A DNA stretch of 52,020 nt from an uncultured Lentisphaeria bacterium (GCA_905197955.1 CAJKAR010000033.1:1-52020); one strand, 5' to 3'; positions 8,824 through 17,377 are shown, counted from the stretch's first letter. Notes: generated by a model not told the origin, from the letters alone. Translations and numbers: made by a program.

Positions 8824-9877
8824 AAGATTTATCACCTCTACTCTGAACAAAAAAGACGCGGAAGCGGAATCCACTCTGCGTCCGCAGACCTTCAGCTCCT
8901 TCCCGGGGCAGACAAAAACAAAGGAACGACTCGAAATCTACGTTCAGGCCGCGAAAACCCGCTCGGAACCTCTCGGACATCTCCTCCTCAGCGGTCCTCC
9001 GGGACTCGGAAAAACCACTCTCGCCTACATCATCGCAAACGAGAAAGGGGCGAACATCAAAACCTCCAGCGGACCCGTCATCGAAAAACCGGGCGATCTC
9101 GCCGGACTCCTCACATCGCTCGAAAAGGGCGATATCCTCTTTATTGATGAGATCCATCGGCTCAACACCGCAGTCGAAGAATATCTGTACAGCGCAATGG
9201 AAGACTTCTTCATCGACATCATGATCGATCAGGGCCCCGGCGCCCGATCGGTCCGGCTTAATATCCCGGAGTTCACGCTGATCGGAGCAACCACCCGTCA
9301 GGGACTGCTCTCCGCTCCGCTCCGCTCCCGTTTCGAGCTCTCTCTCCGGCTGGATTATTATGCTCCGGAAGAGCTCAGTGCGATCGTCCAGCGTTCCGCC
9401 GGAATCCTCGGAGTCTCCATTGATCCTGAAGGCGCTTTCGAAATCGCCCGCAGAAGCCGCGGCACCCCCCGTATCGCTAACAATCTCCTCCGATGGACCC
9501 GCGATTACGCGCAGGTCAAAAGCTGCGGACATATCACTCAGGAACTCGCGAACAGCGCCCTCACCATGCTCGATATCGACGACAGCGGACTCGATGAAAT
9601 GGATAAGCGAATCCTCGAAATGATTATGGTGAATTTCAAAGGAGGGCCCGTCGGACTCAATTCCCTCTCCGTCGCCGTGGGAGAAGAGGCCGATACCATC
9701 GAAGATGTCTATGAGCCGTATCTCATTCAGGAAGGGTATATGATGCGAACCCCGCAGGGCAGAATCGTTTCCGAAAAATCATGGCAGCTCTTCGGTCTCA
9801 AACCACCCTCCCATCAGAATATCCGGCGCGGCGGAGGATTCCGGCGATATCATGATGATCAGCCGGATTTGCTTTGA
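8813..9877 (+). CDS. ruvB: Holliday junction branch migration helicase RuvB
   Basis: AAA+ motor of the RuvABC resolvasome; hexameric rings drive branch migration at Holliday junctions. 354 aa from the chosen start. Walker A GPPGLGKTT at 61-69, Walker B FIDEIH at 110-115, sensor region GATTRQGLLSAPLRSRF, and a C-terminal winged helix (MIMVNFKGGPVGLNSL ... PQGRIV). The frame is open 18 codons further upstream, but MENERFITSTL matches the usual RuvB N-terminus before the LRP motif. The Shine-Dalgarno (AGGA) is weak. ruvA and ruvC are not adjacent. Confidence 0.96.
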   Translation: MENERFITSTLNKKDAEAESTLRPQTFSSFPGQTKTKERLEIYVQAAKTRSEPLGHLLLSGPPGLGKTTLAYIIANEKGANIKTSSGPVIEKPGDLAGLLTSLEKGDILFIDEIHRLNTAVEEYLYSAMEDFFIDIMIDQGPGARSVRLNIPEFTLIGATTRQGLLSAPLRSRFELSLRLDYYAPEELSAIVQRSAGILGVSIDPEGAFEIARRSRGTPRIANNLLRWTRDYAQVKSCGHITQELANSALTMLDIDDSGLDEMDKRILEMIMVNFKGGPVGLNSLSVAVGEEADTIEDVYEPYLIQEGYMMRTPQGRIVSEKSWQLFGLKPPSHQNIRRGGGFRRYHDDQPDLL

Positions 9878-9919
9878 TTGGAATTGGAGTGTATTCGTCC
9901 TTATCGGGCTTTCGGGTTG

Positions 9920-9946
9920 GAGTTGGGGGCTACTCGCCCCCAACTC
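9920..9946. repeat. Strong hairpin between ruvB and GNAT gene
   Basis: Perfect 10-bp inverted repeat GAGTTGGGGG (9920-9929) / CCCCCAACTC (9937-9946), 7-nt loop. There is no T-run on either side, so it is not a classical terminator; it may act as an RNA stabiliser or a factor-dependent stop after ruvB. Confidence 0.55.
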
Positions 9947-9990
9947 TCCCGCAATAACAGATAACCCAGACAGCAACAGGAGAAAATAAA

Positions 9991-10512
9991 ATGAACAATC
10001 CGAAAGAGAAAATCACCATTGAACCGCTGAAAAACGAAACAGAGTATCCGATTGCCTATCGGCTTGCGCAGGAGATCTGGGACACGACTTACAAGCAGAT
10101 TCTCTCTCCGGAGCAGATCAAATACATGCTTGACATGATGTATGCGCCGGAAGTCATCGAAAAAGAGTTGAAGGAAGGCATTCATTTTGAGTTTGTCAAG
10201 GACAACGGCATGCCGATCGGCTTTCTTTCCTATGGTCTTTATCACGGCAAGGACACGATGAAGCTGCACAAGCTGTATCTTTCCGACATCTACCATGGCC
10301 GCGGCATAGGTTCGATGATGCTTCAATATGTCATTGCGGCTGCGAAGAAGGCCGGTGTCAGGAAGCTGATTCTGAATGTCAACAAGGAGAATTCCAGAGC
10401 GATGCGGGCTTACGAGCGGAACGGCTTCAAACTGGTTGAAAAAGTGAAAAACGACATCGGCAACGGTTTTTACATGGATGATTTCGTCATGGGAATTGAT
10501 CTGGAGGGATAA
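9991..10512 (+). CDS. GNAT-family N-acetyltransferase
   Basis: 173 aa, a complete single GNAT domain. The acetyl-CoA pyrophosphate loop is GRGIGSMML, followed by the helix with KKAGVRKLILNVN and the typical NSRAMRAYERNGF motif (beta5/alpha4) and a C-terminal strand. The general look is that of polyamine or small-amine acetyltransferases (PaiA-like), but the substrate cannot be told from sequence. AGGAG lies 9 nt before the ATG. Cytosolic. It is convergent with the IclR gene, with 12 nt between stops. Confidence 0.88.
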   Translation: MNNPKEKITIEPLKNETEYPIAYRLAQEIWDTTYKQILSPEQIKYMLDMMYAPEVIEKELKEGIHFEFVKDNGMPIGFLSYGLYHGKDTMKLHKLYLSDIYHGRGIGSMMLQYVIAAAKKAGVRKLILNVNKENSRAMRAYERNGFKLVEKVKNDIGNGFYMDDFVMGIDLEG

Positions 10513-10524
10513 GAATCCGTTGTT

Positions 10525-11268
10525 TCAGATTCCGGAGATTTCCTTTGCCGCCTGTTTGAGATTTTCGAGCAGGAAGCGGTTCCGTTCGTCGGAGCAGCTC
10601 TGTGGCAGACAATAGACACCGAGGGCGCCCAGCAGTTTATTTTCGCTGTCGAAAACCGGCACGGCGAAGGAAAAGACTCCGTATCGTGTTCTAAGCAAAG
10701 AACACTCTCCCTGTGTACGAATCCGAAGGGTATCTTTTTTGTAATCGGGCCAGAAACGTTCCGGATCGCCGTTTTCGCGCTCCAGAACGGAGCGGCGTTC
10801 CGGGGAGGAAAAACTGTAAAGGATTCGTCCGGTCGCGGTTTCGTACAGATAAAACCGTTCGACCTGTTCCATATCGACCTTGACGATCCTTCCGGCGGGT
10901 TCCGCTTTGACCAGCGAGGTCCAGACATTGTTCTCCAGCACGCAGAAAACCATGGCTTCATTGATGCGTGCGATCGTCCGGCGCATGACTTCGATCACTT
11001 TCTCACGAAAGCCGTCTCCGCTCTGATAGTTCCGGAAGGCAATACGGCGGCAGACATTTCCGTAAGTATAGCGCCCCTCCCCGTTTTTTTCCACATAGCC
11101 GCAAACCGCCATCGTTTTCAACAGATTATGCACGCTGTTAGCCGGCAGTCCTGACTTTTCCGCCAGAGCCTTCACCGAAAATCCCTCTTCGAACGGATCC
11201 TCGAACAGCAGAATCGAGAGCAGATCAAGCGCTTTTTTCAACGATTTTACCGGAACATCTTTTTCCAT
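10525..11268 (-). CDS. IclR-family transcriptional regulator
   Basis: 247 aa: N-terminal winged helix-turn-helix (SLKKALDLLSILL, SVKALAEKSGLPANSVHNLLKTM, wing to about residue 70) and a C-terminal IclR effector domain (ending LENLKQAAKEISG). The ATG at 11268 has AAGGGG 5 nt upstream; a GTG at 11274 in the same frame is possible but would overlap the Shine-Dalgarno. It is divergent from the GH13 gene at 11492, and two identical-core palindromes flank that gene's promoter, so it most likely controls the GH13 enzyme in response to a sugar or its catabolite, and perhaps itself. Confidence 0.9.
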   Translation of the reverse strand: MEKDVPVKSLKKALDLLSILLFEDPFEEGFSVKALAEKSGLPANSVHNLLKTMAVCGYVEKNGEGRYTYGNVCRRIAFRNYQSGDGFREKVIEVMRRTIARINEAMVFCVLENNVWTSLVKAEPAGRIVKVDMEQVERFYLYETATGRILYSFSSPERRSVLERENGDPERFWPDYKKDTLRIRTQGECSLLRTRYGVFSFAVPVFDSENKLLGALGVYCLPQSCSDERNRFLLENLKQAAKEISGI

Positions 11269-11298
11269 ATGCACCCCTTGTTTTCCTCTTTCTGCAAT

Positions 11299-11326
11299 AC
11301 CATATCCGCCGATCTGGAAATGTCAA
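11299..11326 (-). promoter_or_regulatory. Putative promoter of the IclR gene
   Basis: On the minus strand TTGACA (11326-11321), 16-nt spacer, TATGGT (11304-11299). The operator-like palindrome at 11344-11360 begins 18 nt upstream of this -35. Confidence 0.5.
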
Positions 11327-11343
11327 GGGCAAAGAATCAAATT

Positions 11344-11360
11344 ATTCCATAATATGGAAT
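11344..11360. promoter_or_regulatory. Operator-like palindrome 1 (IclR/GH13)
   Basis: ATTCCA-TAATA-TGGAAT: 6-bp arms around a 5-bp centre. The 13-bp core TCCATAATATGGA is identical to the second copy at 11419-11435. It lies between the divergent IclR and GH13 promoters. Confidence 0.65.
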
Positions 11361-11383
11361 TTTATTTTTCTTTTATTTTCTTC

Positions 11384-11412
11384 TTGACTTTATTTTCTGT
11401 TGGATATATTAT
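11384..11412 (+). promoter_or_regulatory. Putative sigma70 promoter of the GH13 gene
   Basis: TTGACT (11384-11389), exactly 17 nt, TATTAT (11407-11412). Predicted start near 11419, inside the second palindrome. This leaves a leader of about 70 nt before the ATG at 11492. Confidence 0.65.
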
Positions 11413-11418
11413 AAAATC

Positions 11419-11435
11419 AATCCATAATATGGATT
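11419..11435. promoter_or_regulatory. Operator-like palindrome 2 (IclR/GH13)
   Basis: AATCCA-TAATA-TGGATT, centred 75 bp (about seven helical turns) from the first copy and covering the predicted transcription start of the GH13 gene. This position suits direct repression, and with copy 1 repression by looping. Confidence 0.65.
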
Positions 11436-11491
11436 TACAAGATGAAACACAAAACTTAAAATGGAATCCGAAACAAGGGAAAGGGAGAAAA

Positions 11492-12835
11492 ATGAAAGCA
11501 GATGCCAGAAAGGCTCCGGAGTTTCTTGCAAATTCAGTTGTCTACCAGCTGTTTCCGCGGCCGTTCACAACGGAAGGAACACTGAAGGGAGCGGAAAAGA
11601 TGCTGCCGCATCTCGCGGGACTGGGAATCGACATAGTCTATCTCACTCCGATTGTTGAAGCGGATGATGACATCAATCTGGAATTCTGGAGTCCTCGTCA
11701 GAAGGCAAGCGGACTCGGCAACCCGAAAAATCCGTACCGGATGAAAGACTACTTCAAAATTGATCCCGAATATGGGAACGATGCAGATCTGAAACATTTT
11801 GTCAAAGCGGCACACGAATTCGGCCTGCGGGTGATGCTGGATCTTGTTTATCTGCACTGCGGCCCGAAAGCGAATCTCATTGAGGAACACCCGGACTTTG
11901 TCATGCGCGATGAAAATGGAAATGTCAAAAACGGCCCCTGGCTGTTTCCTGCGCTGAACTTCGATAATCCGAATCTGCGGGAATACCTCTGGGGCAATAT
12001 GGAATACTTCATCCGGGAATTCGATATTGACGGCTATCGCTGCGATGTAGCCTCCGCCCTGCCCGTCGATTTCTGGGAGGAGGGACGCCGGCGCATCGAA
12101 GCGCTCAAACCGGATGTCATCATGCTCTCGGAAGGAGAACGCCCCGACGATCAGCTTCATGCATTCGATTTCAACTATGCGTTCAAATGCGCCTACGCCC
12201 TTCAGGATGTCTTTCTGAAAGGCGACTCCCCGCGCAAACTGATGGACGCATGGAAAAAGCTCTTCGACGCCTTTCCTTCCGGCGGCCGTTTCATCCACTA
12301 TTTTGAGAGTCACGACATCGTCAGCGACAACGGCGAAAACCGAATGGAAAAACTTCTCGGTCCCGATGCGGTCGAAGCGGCTCTTGCGGTCATCTTTGCG
12401 CTCGACGGCATCCCCTTCCTCTACAACGGACAGGAAATCGCCGACGAAACCCGTCACAGCATCTGGGGCAACCGCTTCTACGGCAAAACGTTCCATATCA
12501 ACTGGGAAAACGCGCTCACGCCCGTCGGCCAGAAACGACTGGATCTTGTCCGGGAGCTGATCGATCTCCGCCACTCGGAAGAGATCCTGACGGAAGGCTC
12601 TCTGGAATGGCTCGAAAGCGACCGCCTGATCGCCTTCACCCGGACACTCGGAGATCGGACTCTTCTGATCGCGGTCAACCCCTCGCCGAAGAATACGGAA
12701 GAGGAGTTCCCGATTGCCGCCGCACGTGTCACCGGACCGGAATTTCTGCTCGAACGCGGCGCACATCTGCTTCAGAAAGATCAGCAAAGCAAAATATCGC
12801 TTCTGCCCTACGGATTCTTCATCGCGGAAATCTAA
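11492..12835 (+). CDS. GH13 alpha-amylase-family enzyme, cytosolic
   Basis: 447 aa (beta/alpha)8-barrel enzyme acting on alpha-glucans or oligosaccharides. Conserved GH13 elements: GIDIVYLTPI, VMLDLVYLHCG, DIDGYRCDVA with nucleophile D185, IMLSEGE with acid/base E214, and FESHD with transition-state Asp D275. A short beta domain ends the protein. The frame extends 46 codons upstream, but only the ATG at 11492 (MKADARK) has a ribosome site (AAGGGAG, 6 nt); the upstream part lies across the promoter and operator. There is no signal peptide, so it acts on imported oligosaccharides. Exact specificity (glucosidase, trehalose- or neopullulanase-type) is unresolved. Confidence 0.9.
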   Translation: MKADARKAPEFLANSVVYQLFPRPFTTEGTLKGAEKMLPHLAGLGIDIVYLTPIVEADDDINLEFWSPRQKASGLGNPKNPYRMKDYFKIDPEYGNDADLKHFVKAAHEFGLRVMLDLVYLHCGPKANLIEEHPDFVMRDENGNVKNGPWLFPALNFDNPNLREYLWGNMEYFIREFDIDGYRCDVASALPVDFWEEGRRRIEALKPDVIMLSEGERPDDQLHAFDFNYAFKCAYALQDVFLKGDSPRKLMDAWKKLFDAFPSGGRFIHYFESHDIVSDNGENRMEKLLGPDAVEAALAVIFALDGIPFLYNGQEIADETRHSIWGNRFYGKTFHINWENALTPVGQKRLDLVRELIDLRHSEEILTEGSLEWLESDRLIAFTRTLGDRTLLIAVNPSPKNTEEEFPIAAARVTGPEFLLERGAHLLQKDQQSKISLLPYGFFIAEI

Positions 12836-12961
12836 TCGCCAGATGCGACGGATCTGCCGGATGCGACGGAAACAGCTGCTTCTTCGCGCAGACATCGGAC
12901 CACGACTCGTCACGGACTGCGTAAAATATGGAGCAAATGGAAAAAGAAATCGTCTTTCTTC

Positions 12962-12989
12962 TTGATTTTTCAAAAATTTGTGACATATT
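12962..12989 (+). promoter_or_regulatory. Possible promoter of fba
   Basis: TTGATT (12962-12967), 16-nt spacer, CATATT (12984-12989), about 41 nt before the fba ATG. Weak match. Confidence 0.35.
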
Positions 12990-13030
12990 TCAATATCATC
13001 GTCAACAACACAGAAAGGAAGGTTGAAGAA

Positions 13031-14008
13031 ATGGTCAACTACAAGGATCTCGGTCTTGTCAATACGAGAGAAATGTTCGCGAAAGCCATGAAGGGCGGCT
13101 ATGCCATTCCGGCGTTCAACTTCAACAACATGGAACAGCTTCAGGCGATCATCCAGGCTTGCTCCGAAACGGAATCCCCGGTGATTCTGCAGGTTTCCAA
13201 AGGAGCCCGTCAGTATGCGAACCAGACACTGCTTCGCTACATGGCTCAGGGCGCAGTCGAATACGCCAAGGAGATCGGCGGCGGAAAAGCGATTCCGATC
13301 TGCCTGCACCTCGACCACGGCGATTCCTTCGAGACATGCAAGAGCTGCATCGAATACGGCTTCTCCTCGGTCATGATCGACGGATCCCACTTCCCGTTCC
13401 AGGAAAACATTGAACTGACGAAACGCGTTGTCGATTTCGCTCATCAGTATGATGTCACAGTCGAAGGCGAACTCGGACAGCTCGCCGGTGTCGAAGACGA
13501 TGTCAAAGCTGACAAGCATGTCTTCACCCAGCCGGAAGAAGTTCAGTCCTTCCTCGCCGGAACAGGCGTTGACTCCCTCGCCATCGCGATCGGAACCTCC
13601 CACGGTGCTTACAAGTTCAAACCCGGCACCGATCCGAAGATCCGTCTCGACATCCTCAAAGAGATCGAAGAGAAGATTCCGGGATTCCCGATCGTTCTCC
13701 ACGGTTCCTCCAGCGTTCCGCAGGATCTCGTGAAGATCATCAACGAAAACGGCGGAAAACTCAAAGATGCTATCGGCATCAGCGAAGAGCAGCTCCGCGA
13801 AGCTGCCAAGAGCGCTGTCTGCAAGATCAACATCGACTCCGATGGACGTCTTGCCATGACCGCTGCCATCCGCAAGGTCTTCAATGAGAAACCCGCTGAA
13901 TTCGACCCGAGAAAGTATCTCGGACCGGCTCGCGACGCTCTCAAGGAACTCTACAAGCACAAAGTCATCAACGTCCTCGGTTCCGCAGGACATGCGTTCG
14001 ACAAATAA
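13031..14008 (+). CDS. fba: Class II fructose-1,6-bisphosphate aldolase
   Basis: Zinc-dependent glycolytic/gluconeogenic aldolase splitting fructose-1,6-bisphosphate into DHAP and glyceraldehyde-3-phosphate. 325 aa. Motifs: YAIPAFNFNNMEQ, the catalytic/metal segment HLDHGDS with D95 as likely catalytic Asp and H96 as a zinc ligand, VEGELGQLAG, AIGTSHGAYKF with a second metal His, LHGSSSVP and a phosphate-binding KINIDSD. The frame is open 23 codons upstream, but the ATG at 13031 (MVNYKDLG) follows AAGGAAGG and matches the family start. Monocistronic with its own strong terminator. A tagatose-bisphosphate aldolase activity cannot be excluded. Confidence 0.95.
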   Translation: MVNYKDLGLVNTREMFAKAMKGGYAIPAFNFNNMEQLQAIIQACSETESPVILQVSKGARQYANQTLLRYMAQGAVEYAKEIGGGKAIPICLHLDHGDSFETCKSCIEYGFSSVMIDGSHFPFQENIELTKRVVDFAHQYDVTVEGELGQLAGVEDDVKADKHVFTQPEEVQSFLAGTGVDSLAIAIGTSHGAYKFKPGTDPKIRLDILKEIEEKIPGFPIVLHGSSSVPQDLVKIINENGGKLKDAIGISEEQLREAAKSAVCKINIDSDGRLAMTAAIRKVFNEKPAEFDPRKYLGPARDALKELYKHKVINVLGSAGHAFDK

Positions 14009-14036
14009 CTCTTTGTCGCACCATCAATACGATGCA

Positions 14037-14066
14037 AAGCTCCGCTCCGGCGGAGCTTTTTTTTTT
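14037..14066 (+). terminator. Rho-independent terminator of fba
   Basis: Perfect 9-bp stem AAGCTCCGC (14037-14045) / GCGGAGCTT (14050-14058), 4-nt TCCG loop, then an unbroken T-run to 14066. Confidence 0.92.
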
Positions 14067-14140
14067 GCCGGGCACAAAATCCGAAACGAAGAAAAGCCGG
14101 AATGAGAACGGATCAGAAAAAAATTAAATAAAAAGAAGAA

Positions 14141-15106
14141 TCAGGAAAACTGTTCGCGGGCAAAAGCGACACGCTCCTCCGCGGTCGCATGAGTCCCAGG
14201 AGCAAGCCGCTCCATCAGTTCCAGCCGGGAGGCAAGTCCCGCATGGTTGGCGATCTGGATGGCAAGTCCCGGACGGGCATTCAGTTCCAGCAGAAGCGGA
14301 CCGCGTTTGCGATCAATGACAATATCGGCGCCAAAATATCCCAGTTTAATCATATCGGCACAGCGGGCGGCCAGCTCCAGATGCTCTTTCCAGAAGGGAA
14401 CACGGAGCTCGGAGAGATCCGCTCCGGTATCCGGATGACGGGAAATCGGCTGATTGAACTGAACAGCCATCCGCGGAGTGCCGTCGCGAATCGAAAGGCC
14501 GATCCCGACAGCACCCTGATGAAGATTGGCTCGACCATCGGACTGTTTTGTCGCCAGACGAATCATCGCCATCACAGGATACCCCCGGAAAACGATCACG
14601 CGGACATCGGGAATGCCCTGAAAGCTGTAATCACGGAAAACATCGGAGAAATCGATGCACTCTTCGAGCAGCGCATAATCGACCTGTCCGCCAAGACTGT
14701 ACAATCCGCTCAGAATATCGGTAATGACGCGATAGACCTGAATGCGGTCCAGCACGGTGCCGTCGTTTTTTTCGAAACGGCCCTCCGAATGCCGATGCAC
14801 CACAAGGATGCCGCGTCCGCCGCTGCCGTGTCCGGGCTTGATGACAAAGCCGCCCGGACAGGAACGGATCATGTTCTCGACATTCTTCACCTCGTACTGA
14901 TACCGGATCGCACCGATCAGCGTGGCGACCGGCACACCGGCCTTTGCCGCCAGAGTCTTCGTCAGGAGCTTGTCGTCCACCATCGGATAATAACGGCGCG
15001 CATTGTACTTCATGATATAATCATGATTGCGCCGGTTCATGGAAAGCACACCGGCACGGGCAAGAGCGGAAGGCGAAGCAAACTGTTTCAGGATTTGTCC
15101 GAACAC
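14141..15106 (-). CDS. ATP-grasp alpha-L-glutamate ligase-like protein
   Basis: 321 aa RimK-related ATP-grasp amidoligase. VDDKLLTKTLAAKAG opens the ATP-grasp fold, GFVIKPGHGSGGRGI is the nucleotide-binding loop, and LLLELNARPGLAIQIAN carries the Mg-binding Glu/Asn near the end. I use the GTG at 15106: it keeps ARAGVLSMNRRNHDYI, which resembles the family N-terminus. The first codons overlap the stop of the upstream 7-TM gene by 19 nt. With the two genes upstream it forms a known conserved trio (ATP-grasp ligase, inactive transglutaminase with 7 TM, retropepsin-like protein) discussed in amidoligase comparative genomics. It probably attaches an amino acid or peptide to an envelope component; the product is unknown. 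Confidence 0.85.
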   Translation of the reverse strand: MFGQILKQFASPSALARAGVLSMNRRNHDYIMKYNARRYYPMVDDKLLTKTLAAKAGVPVATLIGAIRYQYEVKNVENMIRSCPGGFVIKPGHGSGGRGILVVHRHSEGRFEKNDGTVLDRIQVYRVITDILSGLYSLGGQVDYALLEECIDFSDVFRDYSFQGIPDVRVIVFRGYPVMAMIRLATKQSDGRANLHQGAVGIGLSIRDGTPRMAVQFNQPISRHPDTGADLSELRVPFWKEHLELAARCADMIKLGYFGADIVIDRKRGPLLLELNARPGLAIQIANHAGLASRLELMERLAPGTHATAEERVAFAREQFS

Positions 15107-16641
15107 GGCAGCACCAGAGGTCGAAAACGTTTCAGTTCAGAAAGACGATAACCGGTGTAGACTCCGATCAGCAGAATCACAGCCAGCACAACCAGATTCA
15201 TTTCAGGGAAGGAAAAGAAGAAATACTGAAGAGTCGCATTGCTCATCAGAAAATAGCACGGCAGGCAGGCAAGAAGACTGATCAGAAGCTGACGGATCGC
15301 AACGCCGGGACCATCTTCCTCCCAGATCATCGACGAGCGCTCAATCGTCCACGCAACAATAATCAGCGGGAAGTATGTAACCGCCTGTCCATGAGTAAAT
15401 CCGAACGTATACGCCGCCACACTCATCATCTTCATCAGAATAATCACCAGAATCACAACCGCCGAGATTCGCGGAACCATCAGCAGATTCAGTTTCGTCA
15501 AATAGGAACGAATGAGCAGTCCAATGGAAATAATCAGAACAAAAGAGATGATTCCCGCGGTTAAGCCGGTATCCAGAAACGACAGGGCTATCAGAACCGG
15601 CATGAAGGTTCCCATCGTCTGAAGCCCGATCAGGTTCCGGATGATGACAATGACAAGAATTGCCAGCGGCAGCATTGCTATCTGCTTGAACAGATTCTGC
15701 TCCTCCAGCGGCAGATTGAATCCCGAAAGATCCAGGATCCAGGACTGCCGCACCAGATTGCCGCGAAGCTGATTCAGATTTGCAGCGGTAACACTAGTCT
15801 TCAGAACGGATATGTGGAATTTGGAATTCCGTACACCCTGAATTTCCAGAATCGAATTGTCGCCGTTCCGCAGAGGAAGAAAGCCATCGGCTTTCAGCAA
15901 TTTTCCGGTCAGGGGGTCAAAACGATGGATCTCGTTGCCGTAGAACGCCTCCAGCTGAGCGGTCAGCATCTGGCGGCGCCGGCCGTCCACCAAATAAATC
16001 CCCTCCACGAGCCGTGCGGGAACCCCTCGCATTGCGAGCAGTTTTTCCGCGAGCCGCACAAAATGGGCTCCCTGACGGTTTTCCGGCAGAAGGGTCCGCA
16101 CCGACGGAAGATTGCGGTTGTGAAGCTGCTTCAGCACATTGGGAATCAGAACTGCCGGTTTTGCGTTTCCGCTCGGATCGGCCTGTTTGAGAAAAGCCTC
16201 CGCGGCAGCGGCAGTGATTCCATCGCTCCAGACCGGTTTCCGGGGAGGTTCGATGGAATCTGCAATGAGTCCGGCATAACGATCGGGAATCAGGCGCATC
16301 TGATAAAGAATCGTATGAGTTCCGCCGTCGGCGTTTCCGGACCAGGTGGCAACGAGACGGTCCTCAAGATCCTCGGATTCGAACCGGAAACCGGGCGTTG
16401 TACTGACTCCGGTCAGAAAATATCCGGGAACCTCGTTCGGCATCGAAATGGATGCCTTCACCGGACCGCCCGGTGTATCAAACTTCACACGACACTCCAG
16501 CAGCCACAGCTCCGTTTCCGGCGACGGCAGCAGAGAAAATTTCAACACATGAACCTTGAAAAACAGAACCGCAAATGCAATCAGAACCAGCACGGAAACA
16601 AGAATGACAATTCTGCGATCCATGGAAAGAAATCTGTACAT
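15088..16641 (-). CDS. Inactive transglutaminase domain fused to 7 TM helices
   Basis: 517 aa inner-membrane protein. One TM helix at the N-terminus (IVILVSVLVLIAFAVLFF), then a periplasmic region of about 300 residues whose second half resembles a transglutaminase fold (HFVRLAEKLLAMRGVPARLVEGI) without a visible Cys-His-Asp triad, then about seven C-terminal TM helices (from LPLAILVIVIIRNLIG to VVLAVILLIGVYTGY). The frame opens at 16674 inside the upstream gene; the ATG at 16641 (MYRFLS) has GAGGGGG at correct spacing and lies 10 nt after the upstream stop, so I choose it. Middle gene of the trio; likely a membrane scaffold or transporter for the ligase product. Confidence 0.85.
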   Translation of the reverse strand: MYRFLSMDRRIVILVSVLVLIAFAVLFFKVHVLKFSLLPSPETELWLLECRVKFDTPGGPVKASISMPNEVPGYFLTGVSTTPGFRFESEDLEDRLVATWSGNADGGTHTILYQMRLIPDRYAGLIADSIEPPRKPVWSDGITAAAAEAFLKQADPSGNAKPAVLIPNVLKQLHNRNLPSVRTLLPENRQGAHFVRLAEKLLAMRGVPARLVEGIYLVDGRRRQMLTAQLEAFYGNEIHRFDPLTGKLLKADGFLPLRNGDNSILEIQGVRNSKFHISVLKTSVTAANLNQLRGNLVRQSWILDLSGFNLPLEEQNLFKQIAMLPLAILVIVIIRNLIGLQTMGTFMPVLIALSFLDTGLTAGIISFVLIISIGLLIRSYLTKLNLLMVPRISAVVILVIILMKMMSVAAYTFGFTHGQAVTYFPLIIVAWTIERSSMIWEEDGPGVAIRQLLISLLACLPCYFLMSNATLQYFFFSFPEMNLVVLAVILLIGVYTGYRLSELKRFRPLVLPCSDKS

Positions 16642-16651
16642 TCCCGCCCCC

Positions 16652-17179
16652 TCACTTTTCTGTTTCCCCTGCAAGGGTGTTCTGCTTTGTTACATCAATC
16701 GCGGCATTGCCGGCAATCACATTTTTGCCAAGCAGAACCTGATAGCTGAAATTGGAGCGATTTGCCAGAGAAAACTCGCGAACCATATCAAGATGTCCGA
16801 GCCGGATTTTGAGCAGGACAACATAACGTTTCTGCGGTTTCCGTCCATGCCGCGTAATCGGAATCACGCGGACGACGGGCAGTTCATACTTTTCCACACT
16901 CTTCGTTCCGCGCTGGAGAATCGTAAACGCCACCATTTTCTTTCCATCCCGTACGAACTCGCGAATCTCCCGGACACCGATAGATGCAATATCGGCCCCT
17001 GTATCCATTTTTGCCGGAAACGCTTCCCGGAAAGGCTCAATGTAAACCGGTTCAATTCCGCCCACCACCCCCAGCGGCAGGTTCCCGACCGGATTCCGGC
17101 AGCATCCAGTCCCGGCAAATAAGCCGAATGCAGCACAAAGCAGAATGCCCGTTCTCCTGAGAGAAGCAGAAATTTTCAT
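16652..17179 (-). CDS. Retropepsin-like 'ATP-dependent zinc protease' family lipoprotein
   Basis: 175 aa. The N-terminal signal has a hydrophobic stretch and the lipobox-like AGTGC with Cys26 as probable lipidation site. The domain that follows resembles the RimB-type family often annotated as ATP-dependent zinc protease, which is in fact retropepsin-like: AKMDTGADIASI carries the aspartyl-protease D-T-G-A motif (D59-A62). First gene of the trio, with AAGG/GGTG upstream of its ATG and its own promoter. Expected in the periplasm, attached to a membrane. It probably trims or remodels the peptide product of the partner ligase; this is inferred from gene association. Confidence 0.82.
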   Translation of the reverse strand: MKISASLRRTGILLCAAFGLFAGTGCCRNPVGNLPLGVVGGIEPVYIEPFREAFPAKMDTGADIASIGVREIREFVRDGKKMVAFTILQRGTKSVEKYELPVVRVIPITRHGRKPQKRYVVLLKIRLGHLDMVREFSLANRSNFSYQVLLGKNVIAGNAAIDVTKQNTLAGETEK

Positions 17180-17211
17180 AAATCACCTTTCCTTTGCTAC
17201 CTGTTTTTGGC

Positions 17212-17239
17212 AATATACACGCGGGGAAGTGTTTTTCAA
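17212..17239 (-). promoter_or_regulatory. Putative promoter of the ligase/7-TM/protease operon
   Basis: On the minus strand TTGAAA (17239-17234), 16-nt spacer, TATATT (17217-17212). It gives a leader of about 25-30 nt before the ATG at 17179. Confidence 0.5.
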
Positions 17240-17377
17240 ATTTCGCATAGAGGAAATCAGAAAGAGAAAATGAGACTGAATCTGCTAAAAAATCAGTTTC
17301 CCAAAGCTCAGAACCCCCAATATCCTTTCTTATTCTCTTATGAAACTCAAATTTTCCCATTATTTTTTTTCAACCTA

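Noticed and set aside
12842..12870. Direct repeat GATGCGACGGA, two copies 18 bp apart after the GH13 gene
   Set aside because: Too short and isolated; no further copies, no adjacent mobile gene, probably chance.
11534..13993. 819-aa antisense open frame opposite the GH13 gene and fba
   Set aside because: It spans two well-supported genes, a promoter and an intergenic gap on the other strand, has no ribosome site and no family features. Codon bias of the sense genes leaves antisense frames open.
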